The notes under the pieces: model-generated
What the model saw: only the letters and a program-made list of their open reading frames with translations
What the model was told of the DNA's origin: nothing
Database searches by the model: none
Translations under genes and position numbers: made by a program
Shown here: one piece after another, positions 43,478-54,379 of the stretch
Position numbering within the stretch: position 1 is the first letter of the stretch
How the letters are laid out: every line of letters starts with the position of its first letter
Assembly: GCA_030248135.1 (NCBI GenBank)
Contig: JASANC010003348.1
Location: 1 to 64,000, forward strand
Reading direction: 5' to 3'
Length of the DNA stretch: 64,000 nt
DNA from: Theristus sp. LFF4_11
Taxonomy: Eukaryota; Nematoda; Chromadorea; Monhysterida; Xyalidae

Positions 43478-46200
43478 TCAATTGGTTGTTCGGCAGCAGT
43501 GGGCTAGTATTTTACCCTGGACGCATCTCGAGTCTTTTGGGCAAAAGTTGTTTGTACATTTTTCACCCAACAGCGGCCGAACGAATTCGTGGTCAACAAA
43601 GGTGACAGGCACACCGTTGGTGCATTTAGGGTGATACGCTGATGCGTAGGCTTCTGGAACAGATCAAACAAAAAACTCTCATCTGCTCAATTTCGTGTAA
43701 AAATAAAACTCGATTCTTTCCGCTGCTAATCTTAGGCCATGTTTTAGTGTGATTACATGCAGCAGCAAATGCTTGACTTTGTCACCGTTTTATATTGCAG
43801 GCACGTACAGTATGGCCGAATAAATAAGGCAGTCTCAATCAAGGCGAGCTTAGTCGCAGACTAGGAGTTGCCCTTCTCAAAAATGATAAGCCATCCGCCA
43901 ATCGAGTGTGTTAAGGGAGAAATAATGCACACAACAGCACGAATTATCAATTAATTTTAAGAAACATGTAAAATTTGACATACAATTGAGTTTCAGAACA
44001 TCTTTTTTCTTTGATTCAAATTTCGCGCGCTCCATGCACCCTGAAAAAAGCTGCCATGTTTAATCGGTCATACTGTACATCACTAACTTCAGGAGCAGTC
44101 AACCAGTCTCCAATATCAGTAATTCAGGATGTAAAAAGCCAAAAATACAATATGCAAAACTCACTTTCGTCAGCAGCATTGCAGCAGACAGAGAAGAAGG
44201 CGCCTCTCGTGCATTCCGTCCCTGTGGGGCACTTTGACGCCTGCGGCCCGCCGCCGCACAAAATCGCCCGCTGATTGACGTCCCGCGCCGGGTCGCGGTT
44301 GCCCGCGCACGACGGTGCATCTTCTAAAATGAAACGGGATACTTTTTCAGCACTTCAGTTTTTCAAATGGACCGAAAAAAAGGAACCAGCTTTTAGTCAA
44401 CAAGTAAACACACAATGTTGATTCAGCAACATTATGTCAACAAAACAACGTAACATGCTGACTTGACAGATGACCTTATTGTTCTCAGCGTATTTATGTG
44501 TCATATCACAGTGAACCAATCAGCCGGGCCAATACAAACACAGTCAATGGTTCAATAGCACGCGAGAGTCAATCAAATCTGACCGGAACCGGCGCGCGTA
44601 CTGTACAAATAAATTTTAAAAAAAATCAAAAAACGTAAAGACTCAGTGGATCTCACGATCAATCTTACTTGGAATACAGGACTCGGAGCATTGGTGATAA
44701 CTGTTGAATCGGTTCTTCTTAGATCTGTCACTTGCGCATTCTTTGTCATTCATCGCCAAACAATCGTAATGGTCAGGGTGAAAGTAAAACCGCTGTGTTG
44801 TGTTGGTGTTCGCGCATGTGTTCAATGGGATCAACTCCTTTTTGCAGTTTTGCGGGTTGATTCCAACGCGAGATAGGGTTATTTCCGTGGGGCGACCACC
44901 GGAACCCCCTAAAATCATCGAGTTATGAATTGGAAACACTGAGAAAAAAGAGAACAATTTTGTTTCGAAGAATGTCTTGCTAGTGCAAACATGGTTTGGT
45001 CGGTGATCAACAGATTGTTGACTGCAAACATGTTTTTTTGGTCTGTGTGGTCAACAGATTGTTGATTATCTTGAAGACGCAACTGAACTTAACGTGTTGG
45101 CACATACCATGTTCATACTACACACAGGAACATTTAATGCAAACTTTTTGTTTTGTCTCCGTCAGATGCCAAAAAGAGATACTGTCTGTCCTAACAACAG
45201 AAAAGTGATGCTTTTTACCCGTGCCACCAGGAGCTCCACACAGATTGCATGATTTTCTGCAGGCCTTTGCGAACTGCGGGTCTTGGCAAGAATTTTCACG
45301 ACCCGCGATCAGCGGGCACACCGCGGGTTCTTCATCGACACAATGCTGAAAATAAGCTTTTGTTTTGATAACAGTCAAACCAAAGCCTGTCTGTGATAAA
45401 TCAAGGCTATTTGAGGCGTTTGGAAGTTAAAGCTGACGTCTTTAACGCTACAACTGGTTGGTCACACCGTTGCAAACCCTGTTCGGAACGGGTACAGGTT
45501 TAAGTATAACGGGTACAAGTATAAGTATAACAAGTACACGTATAAGCATGACGAGTACCACGTGTACGTATAACGGATGCACGCGTATCCTCGCCGGTCG
45601 TGCGGTAACACTGTCCGGCTTTCAGAGATTTTATAAGTGCATATCAAAACGCGCTGTCTCAGCAAAACACATTTCCACCGTATGTACCTTTTTGTCGGTC
45701 ACCGAATTCGACGTTGGTTTTCGGCCCTGCGTGTGTATCAGCTCCCAGATTTCCGGTCCCTCGCGAATCCAGAGCCGTCGATGCTCCAGCGACTGCCTTC
45801 GGTACCACGACTCGCGGCAGCAGAATTTATAAAACAGGGTGTACCGCCGGCCTGCGTGCATCGCGTAAAACTTCTGCTTTTGTATTTCGAAGACGCCCTC
45901 GAAATTCGAGATGTTTACGGCTCCGTTCCAGTCGGGCGGGTAGCTTGTGCGACGACACGAGTTCTTTGCGGGACTCGCGAAACAGTTGCAGCAAATTTGG
46001 TGCTCTAGTGACGCGCTTGCTGGCAAACTGGAACAGAAACTCGGCATGTCGCCGGTTGCTGCGGCTGGAAACACCCTGTTGTCGTAGGCCCCGTCCGGCG
46101 GGCCGGTGCCCGTCACCCCGCAGAGTTCGCCAATGATTTGACGTGTCGTGCCGTGTGCGGTCGTCAACAGAATGGTGAATATTGACAAATGCTTGAGCAT
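43478..46200 (-). CDS. Array gene B: secreted Cys-rich/ShKT/Kunitz/lustrin
   Basis: The exons (minus) are 46200-45688, 45345-45219, 44908-44669, 44323-44165 and 43653-43478, for 404 residues. The start is set by the signal peptide (MLKHLSIFTILLTTAHG). The N-terminal domain is in one exon: GELCG, DMPSFC, QICCNC, NSC, YPPDWNGAVNIS, YKFCCRESW. ShKT (CVDEEPAVC to CRKSCNLC) ends in phase 1. The Kunitz-like exon has cysteine spacing 9-17-7-15-3, YFHPDHYDC, Ala at P1, and Glu before the cysteine where Gly is normal. The lustrin-like module (DAPSCAGN to SVCC) and C-terminal module (GEKCTNNFCPK to LAHCC) follow. Gene C is its closest paralogue in exons, introns and 3' flank. A Tc1/mariner-like MITE lies in the last intron. 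The first-exon donor was chosen by alignment with gene C. Confidence 0.85.
43806..44077 (+). mobile_element. Tc1/mariner-like MITE, copy 3
   Basis: The ends are TACAGTATGGCCGAATAAAT and TCGGTCATACTGTA, with a TA at both borders. It lies in the last intron of gene B. It is absent from gene C, where this stretch is deleted or was never occupied. Confidence 0.85.
45478..45595 (+). repeat. Degenerate GGGTACAAGTATAA minisatellite
   Basis: Repeated GGGTACA and AGTATAA words of about 12-14 bp lie in the first intron of gene B. Confidence 0.55.
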
Positions 46201-47627
46201 TTTGGTTTGTTTTTTTGATAATGAGTTGAAATTGAATTGACTGAAATTTGTTATTTCACACCGATTAACGCTGTTGAGCACAAACTGTAAAAAAACAGAT
46301 TGGTCGCTGCAAAAAAGGCTAAATCCGTGAAATCGAAAAAATCCTATGAAAAATTATTCGATCGATTTTTTTCAAAAACCGCCTACAGTTTGAACAAAAA
46401 GCGCACTTAATGGATTTTCAATTGTGCACTATTGGTCTAAATGGTTTGGCTAAACTTTTTCACGGAAAAATAATTTTGCACACCGAAAGTGTTTTGAAAA
46501 CGCCTTGATTACGCAAAAGTTCATAGCTGACAGGGTGAAAGCAAAGTATGCGCGTTGAATTTGTAGAAACGTGCAATATAGTGTAAAACTGTTGCACATG
46601 CCATTTTTACCAGCCATGGATGACAACAACACCCACGCATTTATCGGAAACACTTCTACCAAAGAAAAAACAGAAAAAGTTAGTGGGAACGCACAGAGTG
46701 CAGGAAAATTGTTTATTGACGCACGTTTTGCTAATTTATTATCAAAAACGCCGGGTTTTCTCTTCATTGTGACATCATATTTCGGGGGCTGAAATCAACC
46801 CTATGTTCAAAATGTTTGTTGTTTCTGTTTGCGTTGGTTTTGCGAATATTTGGAATTCCGCACCCAAACACAATTCCTTTGTTCCTTTTTATCGCTGTTT
46901 TCGAAGTTCACAGAACTTTCACTACTGCCAAAGAAGAACAGATCCATATGAGTCACTGAATGCAAATTCATTGACTCATTTGTTTTCATCCAATCACAGA
47001 CAATTCAGATCGTAAAATGAGCAGACGAACTGGAATTATAAACTGAATGAAGCTGATGACATTTAAATTTTTTTACGAAAATCACAGGGGACACAGCGTT
47101 TTATCAAGCCTGAGCGTGTCAGAGCGTAACATCAACAAACAGCAGTAGCGCATGTCTGACATCAGCCGGTACGGATATTGCAACACTCATAAAAGGTAGA
47201 GGTTCTTTTTACGGACTGCAATAGTGTCTTATTCAACAAAACTTTAGTGATTCTATGGCAGCCGCTATGGGTTCATGCAGATAGAACAACCGATCCGTGA
47301 TTTTGACATGTTGGTGCAACAACTGTTGCGTGTCTATTATTTTTTCTTTAAGACCTGCGACTCAATGCGGTTGTAGACGTGAAAGGAAACTACTGTAGTT
47401 TCAATCGTTTTGTGGTAATTCAGAATACCCTAAGTGACCCGGCCTTATTAAGGGGTCTCGGATCACTTTACTAATTTTGAATTCCCGCGTCATGCATGAG
47501 ACTGTTTACCCATCTACATGCGCGCATTGAGTCCCGGGACCAAAATAGAAGATCATATGTAGCTGCTGACGTTTATTCTTTGAGACGTTCTCATAAACAG
47601 CCTATACCATCGCATTTTCACCGGCTT
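46201..47627. other. Spacer between array genes A and B
   Basis: It contains a short MITE (47353-47541) at the gene A end and otherwise AT-rich DNA. Short frames near 46450-46800 on both strands lack domains or splice context. Confidence 0.45.
47353..47541 (+). mobile_element. Short MITE with CTGCGACTCAATG ends, copy 3
   Basis: The best-preserved ends of this family: CCTGCGACTCAATGCGG and GCGCGCATTGAGTCCCGGG. It lies just beyond the stop codon of gene A. Confidence 0.7.
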
Positions 47628-50214
47628 TCACCGACAGCAGTGCGCCAGTTTCTCCAGTTGCACGCAGCGCGATCCGACGGGGCAAAACTGACGCTCGCAC
47701 TTGGCGCCGAGGAACGGTCGTTTCCAGCCGAGCGCCTCGAATTCCACCAATGTTCCGCCGCGCTCGCAGACCGGAAACAAACTGCGCTCGTATTGGTCTG
47801 GGGAAAACAATGGAGAAGTGAGATGAAGCAAAAGTATCGGTGTCATTGTCAGACGGATTGTGGATTGTTATCAGGCACACACTGGTGATGTTGCACAGTA
47901 GTCACAAACACACAGGCACACAGGCGTGCGTGTGTCACCACCGTGTGTTATACCGGTATGTATCGTGTATGCTTGCGACTATGCGACATTTTTGTGGTTT
48001 GGTTGGTTGGTTATTGGCAGAAAATGAAATCAGAAGAGTGAACTTTTAGTGATTGGAAAGAACCCATTGTTGAATCTGTGACAGACAAACACACCCTGTA
48101 GCTGCGCGTCACAGCATTTCGACTGCAACGCTCCGAGGACACATCGCGACCCATCGGGACAGTTGTCCACGCCCTCCGGCGTACAACTGTACGGTGTTCC
48201 GGTGTTGTCCACGATCGGCGGACGATTGGCCGCGCAGACGGAGCGGGTTGCTGCAAAATTATTTCAGTCAACGGAAAGTTGTCAAACCCCAAGAATTTGG
48301 CATGGCAGCTGATGTTTTGTTTTTTCAGTCGGCATTTCGGTGTTTAGCATTCCAATAATCTTCCAATCAGCAATTTCTAATCACTGCAACAAAACATAAA
48401 TACGTACTCGGCAAACAGTTCCGAAAGCAAGCATCGTACGAGGTATAAGTGTTCACTTTTGAAACATCATCTGCACAACCGCGATCGTTGTACGCGAGAC
48501 ACATGAAATGCTCCGGGTGGAAAGCCCAACGCAGCGAACGTTGCGATGACGCACAGCGATTTGATGGAATTTCAGTCTGTTGACAGTGCAACGCTAGACT
48601 CGACGTTGTTTCGACGCCTGCAAAATTCATAGCCAAAAACTGAATCGGTTTTTTGAAATGGGTATAACTTTGCATTAAAAATTTGTAATGGATGTGATGA
48701 ATAAAGCATTTATAAATGTTCTTTCGTTAGTGTTTATTTTTATGATCCATGATTGCAAAAAACAGTGGTCGATATAAATCAATCTAATGAAACCTGAATG
48801 ACAGAGTTTGCATGTCTTCCTGCACATTTCCACCGGTATGGGCACCAGCAGTGTGCCTTCGCGACAGCCAGCTGCTGCGAGCATTGCACATGCGTGCGCG
48901 TGCGCCTCGTCCCGGCACGACTATGAATGAGAAACATTTATTGGTTTTTTATAGGTTGATCGTTTTATATTCGGTTGGTCGCGAATTCCAGAACTATCCA
49001 GAATGCACTGAATATGGCTTGCTTTCAGACTGTATGTAATTGAGCACATATTTACTTCATACACGCGTTCCCAGTAATTCCCAATCACACAATGTTTTTG
49101 GAAAAAAAACGAAAAATTATCGATTTTTTAGTAGATTCTAATTCTAACCTGTGCCTTCGTGGTCGTAGAAAGAGCAAACGTGGTCGGTCGCAATGTTGTG
49201 GACGACAGAGTATTTGCTTTTGAAAGCCACACAGCCGTTTGAGTGTAAGTTCTAGTGGGCAGACTCATTGAAATTGTCCTAGGCTCTGTCATTGTTCTCA
49301 TCGTGGAACTCGTCGGCTCAGTCTCAGGCTGCTCCGTTGTTGAGTTTGTGACTGAGGTTCCGTTGAAGGCCAGTTTTCGAACTTCACTCGCAGCCAGCGT
49401 CCACGATTGTTTCAACTGATCAGACTGTTGTCGGAACCAAGCGTCGAGACAACAATACTGGTACACCACTAATTGCGGCACGTTGCCCTGCAATTCAAAA
49501 AAAGCGGAACTGTAAGTTTGAAAGACATCTCAAACAAATTAAAAAACTGTTGAAACATTCAAATAATTAAGATCAACCACCGCAGGCCATGATTTTAACG
49601 CGCGCGGTTCCTTTAAAAAGAACAATGCTTCCTTTTTTGAATTGTTAAAAATGAAGACGATTTTAGTGTTTTTTGTCAACTTTTTTTATAAAATGCACCT
49701 TTTCGACTTTCCGCCTTTGCAGTGGAGGCTGAACGAATGGACGCAGATTTGTCAAGATCACAAGTTTTTCGTTGTTCCAATCGCTCGGTACCTGTGAAAA
49801 AGTACAATTTTAGAGCGGATCTTCAGAGCAGATTTATTGAAAAATCAGTGAGAATGTAGAATAACTTAAACCAAAAAAAAAGTAAACATCCATAAAAGTT
49901 CTCACCGAATCCTTTGTGCAGTCTCTGGCACTCTGCACTACGACACAATGGCAACAAAGAAGCTGTTCGATTTTCGACTGATGTTTCGCCAGTCCACGGC
50001 AAATATTCGGCCTCACTGATGTTTCCAATTCATAGTATAAACTGTTGAACTCCGGAATCGACGCATCAACGTTGCGTTGGTTTTGTTCGGGCTCACAAAG
50101 TGCCGTTGATGCTTTGTAGTACGTGGTGGTGCTTCTGTTGAGCGTCCAAAACGGCAGCAAACCAGTCAAGAACCGAATCACAGAGTTCATCAATGAATTT
50201 CTTCCGTTTTTCAT
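47628..50214 (-). CDS. Array gene A: secreted Cys-rich/ShKT/Kunitz/lustrin with Thr linker
   Basis: The exons (minus) are 50214-49906, 49791-49699, 49487-49149, 48920-48794, 48617-48408, 48250-48095 and 47797-47628, for 467 residues. It is the most diverged and most intron-rich copy: its N-terminal domain is split over three exons by two phase-0 introns. The marks are ALCEP, NICRGL, QLLCCHC, RDC, VPSDWN and YQYCCLDAW. A Ser/Thr-rich linker of about 75 residues follows and is not seen in B-E; it could be O-glycosylated. ShKT (CRDEAHAHAC to CRKTCKLC), Kunitz-like (spacing 9-17-7-15-3, WAFHPEHFMC, RGC retained, Ala at P1), lustrin-like (CPDGSRC to KCC) and C-terminal lustrin-like (GAKCERQFCPVG to LAHCC) modules follow. 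The hydrophobic start (SVIRFLTGLLPFW) suits a signal peptide, but in-frame ATGs at 50247 and 50190 are alternatives. Confidence 0.8.
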
Positions 50215-50307
50215 GTTCACTTTTTCACTTTCGTTTTTGTCTTCCACTATTTGTGATTTTTTGGTGAATGTGGTTACGCAGATGAGTCAGTTTTATTTCA
50301 CACACCG

Positions 50308-50338
50308 TAATGTTTTCGTTTTCGTTTTCGTTTTCGTT
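50308..50338 (+). repeat. GTTTTC microsatellite
   Basis: Four or five tandem GTTTTC units about 100 bp upstream of the gene A start. Confidence 0.7.
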
Positions 50339-50618
50339 CGCTGGAAATACAAGCTGCAGCGGCGTGGTTTCATGGCAACGAATAAAAACAAACAAGCAAA
50401 CATCGTTTGACTATTCGTCAGCTCAGCTGAGAGATGAATCAGCAAAATCTCCGTCTCTTTTTCAAACCGCCGAAAAAAAAATCTGTGATCGTATATGTTC
50501 TGCTATAATTTAAAACTATTGGCGGCAAAAAAACACTCAAATTTTTAAATTGCTGCTCAATCATATGCTGGCATGGTTGTTCACGTGGATACAAACAAAC
50601 CTAAAAGCGATGTTTTTA

Positions 50619-50727
50619 GGCGCCCATCGAGTTTTCTCTGTCATTAAATGTCTACACACCCCTCGGCAAGGCTCGATCCCCGACAGAAAACGAGTCTAAT
50701 GCGCTACCAGCCAGGCCACGAGGGCGA
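50619..50727 (-). mobile_element. tRNA-derived SINE, copy 2
   Basis: Minus-strand reading gives an A-box-like TGGCCTGGCTGGTAGCGC (near 50700-50718), a B-box-like GGGATCGAGCC (near 50670-50681) and the family tail AACTCGATGGGCGCC. It matches the copy at 12738-12855 over the whole length, not just the tRNA-like head. Confidence 0.7.
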
Positions 50728-51327
50728 CATCTTGGTTTGGTTACCCGGCTAAATCTTTGCGAAGCAACCTCTTTCACGCACTGAAAAACCGAGTCAACAG
50801 TTTGGTCAACAAAATGTTCATTCCTTTTTTGCTTTCCTTATTGTGCTGTTTGGCAGCTTGGCAGTGAAAAAAATTTAGAGACACAACACCGACTTTCACA
50901 GGTGCGAACTCGCAACGTTTCGTGCTGCACCAAACCAGTTTTACGACGTATTTTTTGTCAAAAAAACTCAATTTGTACAAGCAGTGCGCAGAATCAATTG
51001 ATCAGTTTTTTATTGACTGTGATAGAATTGGTACATTCTCTGCTGTGTCACGTTTGTCTGCGTGTTTCTCGCCAAACTGCGCTTAATTCAAGAGTTTCAT
51101 TTAAAAATTCGACGGGGAATGGGCAAACAAATATTTTGCGTGGGCTGAATTTTCCAACATCATTCAAATAAACACATTTGAAATTGGAATGACTGGAGCA
51201 CGGAGACTGGGCAAATACCAAATACCGCCAGGTAGACATGTATGATATCATGCTTCTTGGGTCCCACGTTTGGTTCACATTTCGCAGCTTTTTGGCGTTT
51301 GATTGTAAGACACATGTGTAAGGTGTC
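50728..51327. other. Spacer between the GST pair and gene A
   Basis: No gene or repeat family recognised. Confidence 0.4.
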
Positions 51328-52870
51328 TTATTTTATGGAATAGGGCCCGCTAGTCCACGGTTTTGAATTGAGAGACAGCCATTCAGCCACGGACGTAATT
51401 TGTTCGATGTCAGCACAATATCGTTGAATTTCCGGAAATTCTGTCATTGGATATTCGAGCCAGAGTTTGACTGCCATGAAGAAGTTGTTGTATAACACGA
51501 AGTCACCCCAGGTTATCTGAAAATTGCGTTAGTTTAAGCAAAAATGACCGAAATTTCAGTGACCCCGATTAAAATTTGGTAAAATTACCTTGCAGCGAAA
51601 AGCGACTTTCGAAAAACTTCCTTTTGTCATACTCAAATACCATTCAGGTGATCAAGCAAAACTACACAAACCTTTTTGTTCATAAGAAATACAGTGGCGG
51701 CCAAAAGTGTTGGAACGCTGCGCGCGTGTGTGCTGTGTATTGCGCACGTGTTGCATCTGCCGTACAAACGCTATTATAAGAATTTATAGGCAACGTTGGG
51801 TTCACGGGACACTTTTCGACCCAACGTTGCCTAATAAACTATTATAATAGCGTTTGTACGGCTGATGCAACACACGCGGCAACACACACACACACACACA
51901 AGAAGGAACGTATGTGGAATCGGTTTTCGACGGTATTTGAAAGTTTATTCTTCTGTTGTGCCTGACATTTAAATTAGGTCCAGCAAAACAACAAACGTGA
52001 AAGTGCGCTATTCATCATGAGAAAAAGCTTCCATCCAACCTGGTCGCAAACAGCAAACTTCGTTGTTCGTTCAGCCAAGTGCAGTTCGTAGAATGAAAGT
52101 CGTGGCCTGACAAATTCTTCAATCGCCTTGTCGTAAATTGAGCGCTGAAACAAACCATCGCAAGCACAACATCAGGACACCACCAATTTCTTAACACGTT
52201 GAACAATGAGAACCAAGAACCACACTCTTCAATACGAACTAAAAATCAACTAACACTTTTGTTAACCAAACGTGTTCGCTTTTGTTCTTTCAGTGAAAAT
52301 TTTGACAAATCAACCTTTTCTTGTTTCGTTTCGGCAGCGATCATTTGCGTCGTGTAAGGATTCAAATCCGGGTAACCACCTTCAACCAGTTCTTCCAATT
52401 TCGCACGTGACCACAGTTCGGTGGGAGACAGCCCTGAAACCGACCATAGAAGACCTAAAATCGTTTTCACCCAGAAAGAGCCATTGGGTGACGTTTTGGC
52501 GTCTAACAACGTAAAAAATTACAGTCATCTGAATAGTGACAACGATTTATAAAAAGCATATTTCGAAGGAACCAAAATGAAAGTCGAAATAAGCGCAAAA
52601 AATGACCCAAAACAGCGAACCATGTTTTTCGCCAAGAAAGCGCGCAATCGCGGCCGACTGGCAGAGCTGCTCGCCAGTGTCACAGATCTCCAAGACCGGC
52701 AACTGTCGCATTGGCATACGAGCCCGCCAGCTGTCGTACCATTCCACTCTTCGTTCCACGCGAACGTCGTCAAATGGCACTTTCAAGTGATTCAAAATCA
52801 GTCGAATCGGTTCGCCCAAACCGCGATAGTCAAAGTAGTACAGTTTGTACACACTCGGCGATTTTGACAT
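51328..52870 (-). CDS. Glutathione S-transferase, sigma-type
   Basis: A cytosolic glutathione conjugation enzyme, or prostaglandin-D-synthase-like activity, of the sigma class. The exons (minus) are 52870-52621, 52433-52315, 52144-52040 and 51516-51328, for 220 residues, the usual family length. The N-terminal thioredoxin-like half has YKLYYFDYRGLGEPIRLIL, with the catalytic Tyr in the YYF segment. The cis-Pro loop (RQLPVLEI) and the glutathione-binding QS of LCQSAAIARFL are present. The helical C-terminal half has ELWSRAKLEELVEGG, FAVCDQ and ITWGDFVLYNNFF. Intron phases are 1, 0 and 0, identical to the upstream paralogue at 53235-54379. It is a tandem duplicate; its own promoter must lie in the ~365-bp gap between the two genes. 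Confidence 0.9.
51690..51880. mobile_element. Fold-back element with a Tc1-like end
   Basis: It starts TACAGTGGCGGCCAAAAGTG, the style of a Tc1/mariner terminus. It then contains a long hairpin: TTGCATCTGCCGTACAAACG...GCAACGTTGGGT opposed by its inverse ending at 51880, with a loop of about 17 bases. It lies in the last intron of the GST gene at 51328-52870. A CA microsatellite follows. Confidence 0.6.
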
Positions 52871-53234
52871 GATTCTCCACGTGGTTATGTTTCATTTTTC
52901 AGATGTGTTTCAGCGAGCGAATACTGAAAAAACGGACCAAAAAACCGGGAATTTTAAACAAAATCCAGTGAAACTGCTCACTTTGCGGATTGATGATGAT
53001 AAGAAGAGAAACAACAAAGTGCCATTAATAACGAACAACAACCTGGCCACGTACATAGTAGTGTGCACAAAGACACAGCCACGGCACAGAATCTTGCAAA
53101 AATATGCATCTGATTGCCAACATCACAGAACTGAACTTTTAAACCGACCAAAGATGAACACACTTCCAAATTTTATTCACTCAAATCGATACCCGAAACA
53201 ACACGATCACACCATTTTTCGTTGGAAAATTTGA

Positions 53235-54379
53235 TCATTGAAACTTGTCGATCCACCAATCGACGTTTGAACGTGCCGCTAGCCAATCAGCGACCGACGG
53301 AATTTGTTCGATGTCAGTGCAGTATTGCAAAATGGCCGGGCACTCAGTCATTGGATAGTTGAGCCACAGTTTGATACCGACGAAAAAGTTGTTGTACAAC
53401 ACGAAATCGCCCCAAGTCACCTGTAAAACGCAAATTCTGAAAGTAATGAAAAGTTTTGTAAATAGAAGTAAAGAATCCGCTGTTTTCACCTGATCACAAA
53501 CTGCCCAGCGCGTTTGTCGACTGGCGAAATGTGCCTCGTAGAATTTCAGTCGAGGTTTCACAAATTCGTCGATCGTTCGCTCGTAAGCGGCCTGCTAAAA
53601 ACGAGCGAAGGGTTTTCTTACTTGCTCTCTGCATTGCCTGAAGCACGACACGCTGGAACAATTGATTTCGCCTCTCCGAATCACTTAGATCTTTGAAATT
53701 TTGAATCAATAGAATAAAATCTCTCATCCAAGTGTCAAGATTCGAAACGACATTGAATTGACTATTGAATCAAAAAAAACATGAAATTCAATGTTTGAGA
53801 TCGTCTTTTATTGTTGGCTGAGAAAGCAGCCACCACGTTTCACACAGTCTAAGCCTAAGCCCAAGCCTAAGTCTAAGCCGCGACGTTGCGTTTGACTTGG
53901 CTGACCTTTTCGCGCATGCTTTTCGCCTCGATCATTTGTATCGTGTACGAATTCAAATCTGGCCAACCACCCTCAACCAGTTCGTCCAGTTTGGCACGCT
54001 GCCACGAGTCGGTCGGTTGAAGTCCTTTATTATTTTTTTCACAAATTTGAAAAATCACCCATAAATTTCTTTGAAAAAAACTTGATTCGTCAAAAAAAAC
54101 AAAGCATCGCATTTCCAACCGACCATATGTTTCCGCAAGATATCGAGCGATCGCAATCGATTGACACAGACGCTTTCCATCTGAACTGATTTCCAACACC
54201 GGCACACAACGCATCGGCATTGTTTCTTTCCAATTTTTCCACCAATCGTCACCGTCATACTCGAATCGAATGTCTTCAAACGGTACATTCAAGTGGTTCA
54301 ATATCAGACGAATTGGTTCAGCGAGTCCACGATAATTGAAATAGTACAATTTGTACACAGGCGACGCCTTGGAAGCCAT
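53235..54379 (-). CDS. Glutathione S-transferase, sigma-type
   Basis: The upstream member of the GST pair. The exons (minus) are 54379-54124, 54024-53906, 53594-53490 and 53420-53235, for 221 residues. It has YKLYYFNYRGLAEPIRLIL with the catalytic Tyr, RCVPVLEI with the cis-Pro, the glutathione-contacting LCQSIAIARYL, and the C-terminal helices DSWQRAKLDELVEGG, WAVCDQ and VTWGDFVLYNNFF. Exon lengths of 119 and 105 nt and all intron phases equal those of the downstream copy, showing tandem duplication. The ATG at 54379 was chosen by alignment with the paralogue; an in-frame ATG at 54406 would add nine residues. Intron 1 (99 bp) stays open in frame, so an unspliced read would look like an insertion. 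Confidence 0.9.
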
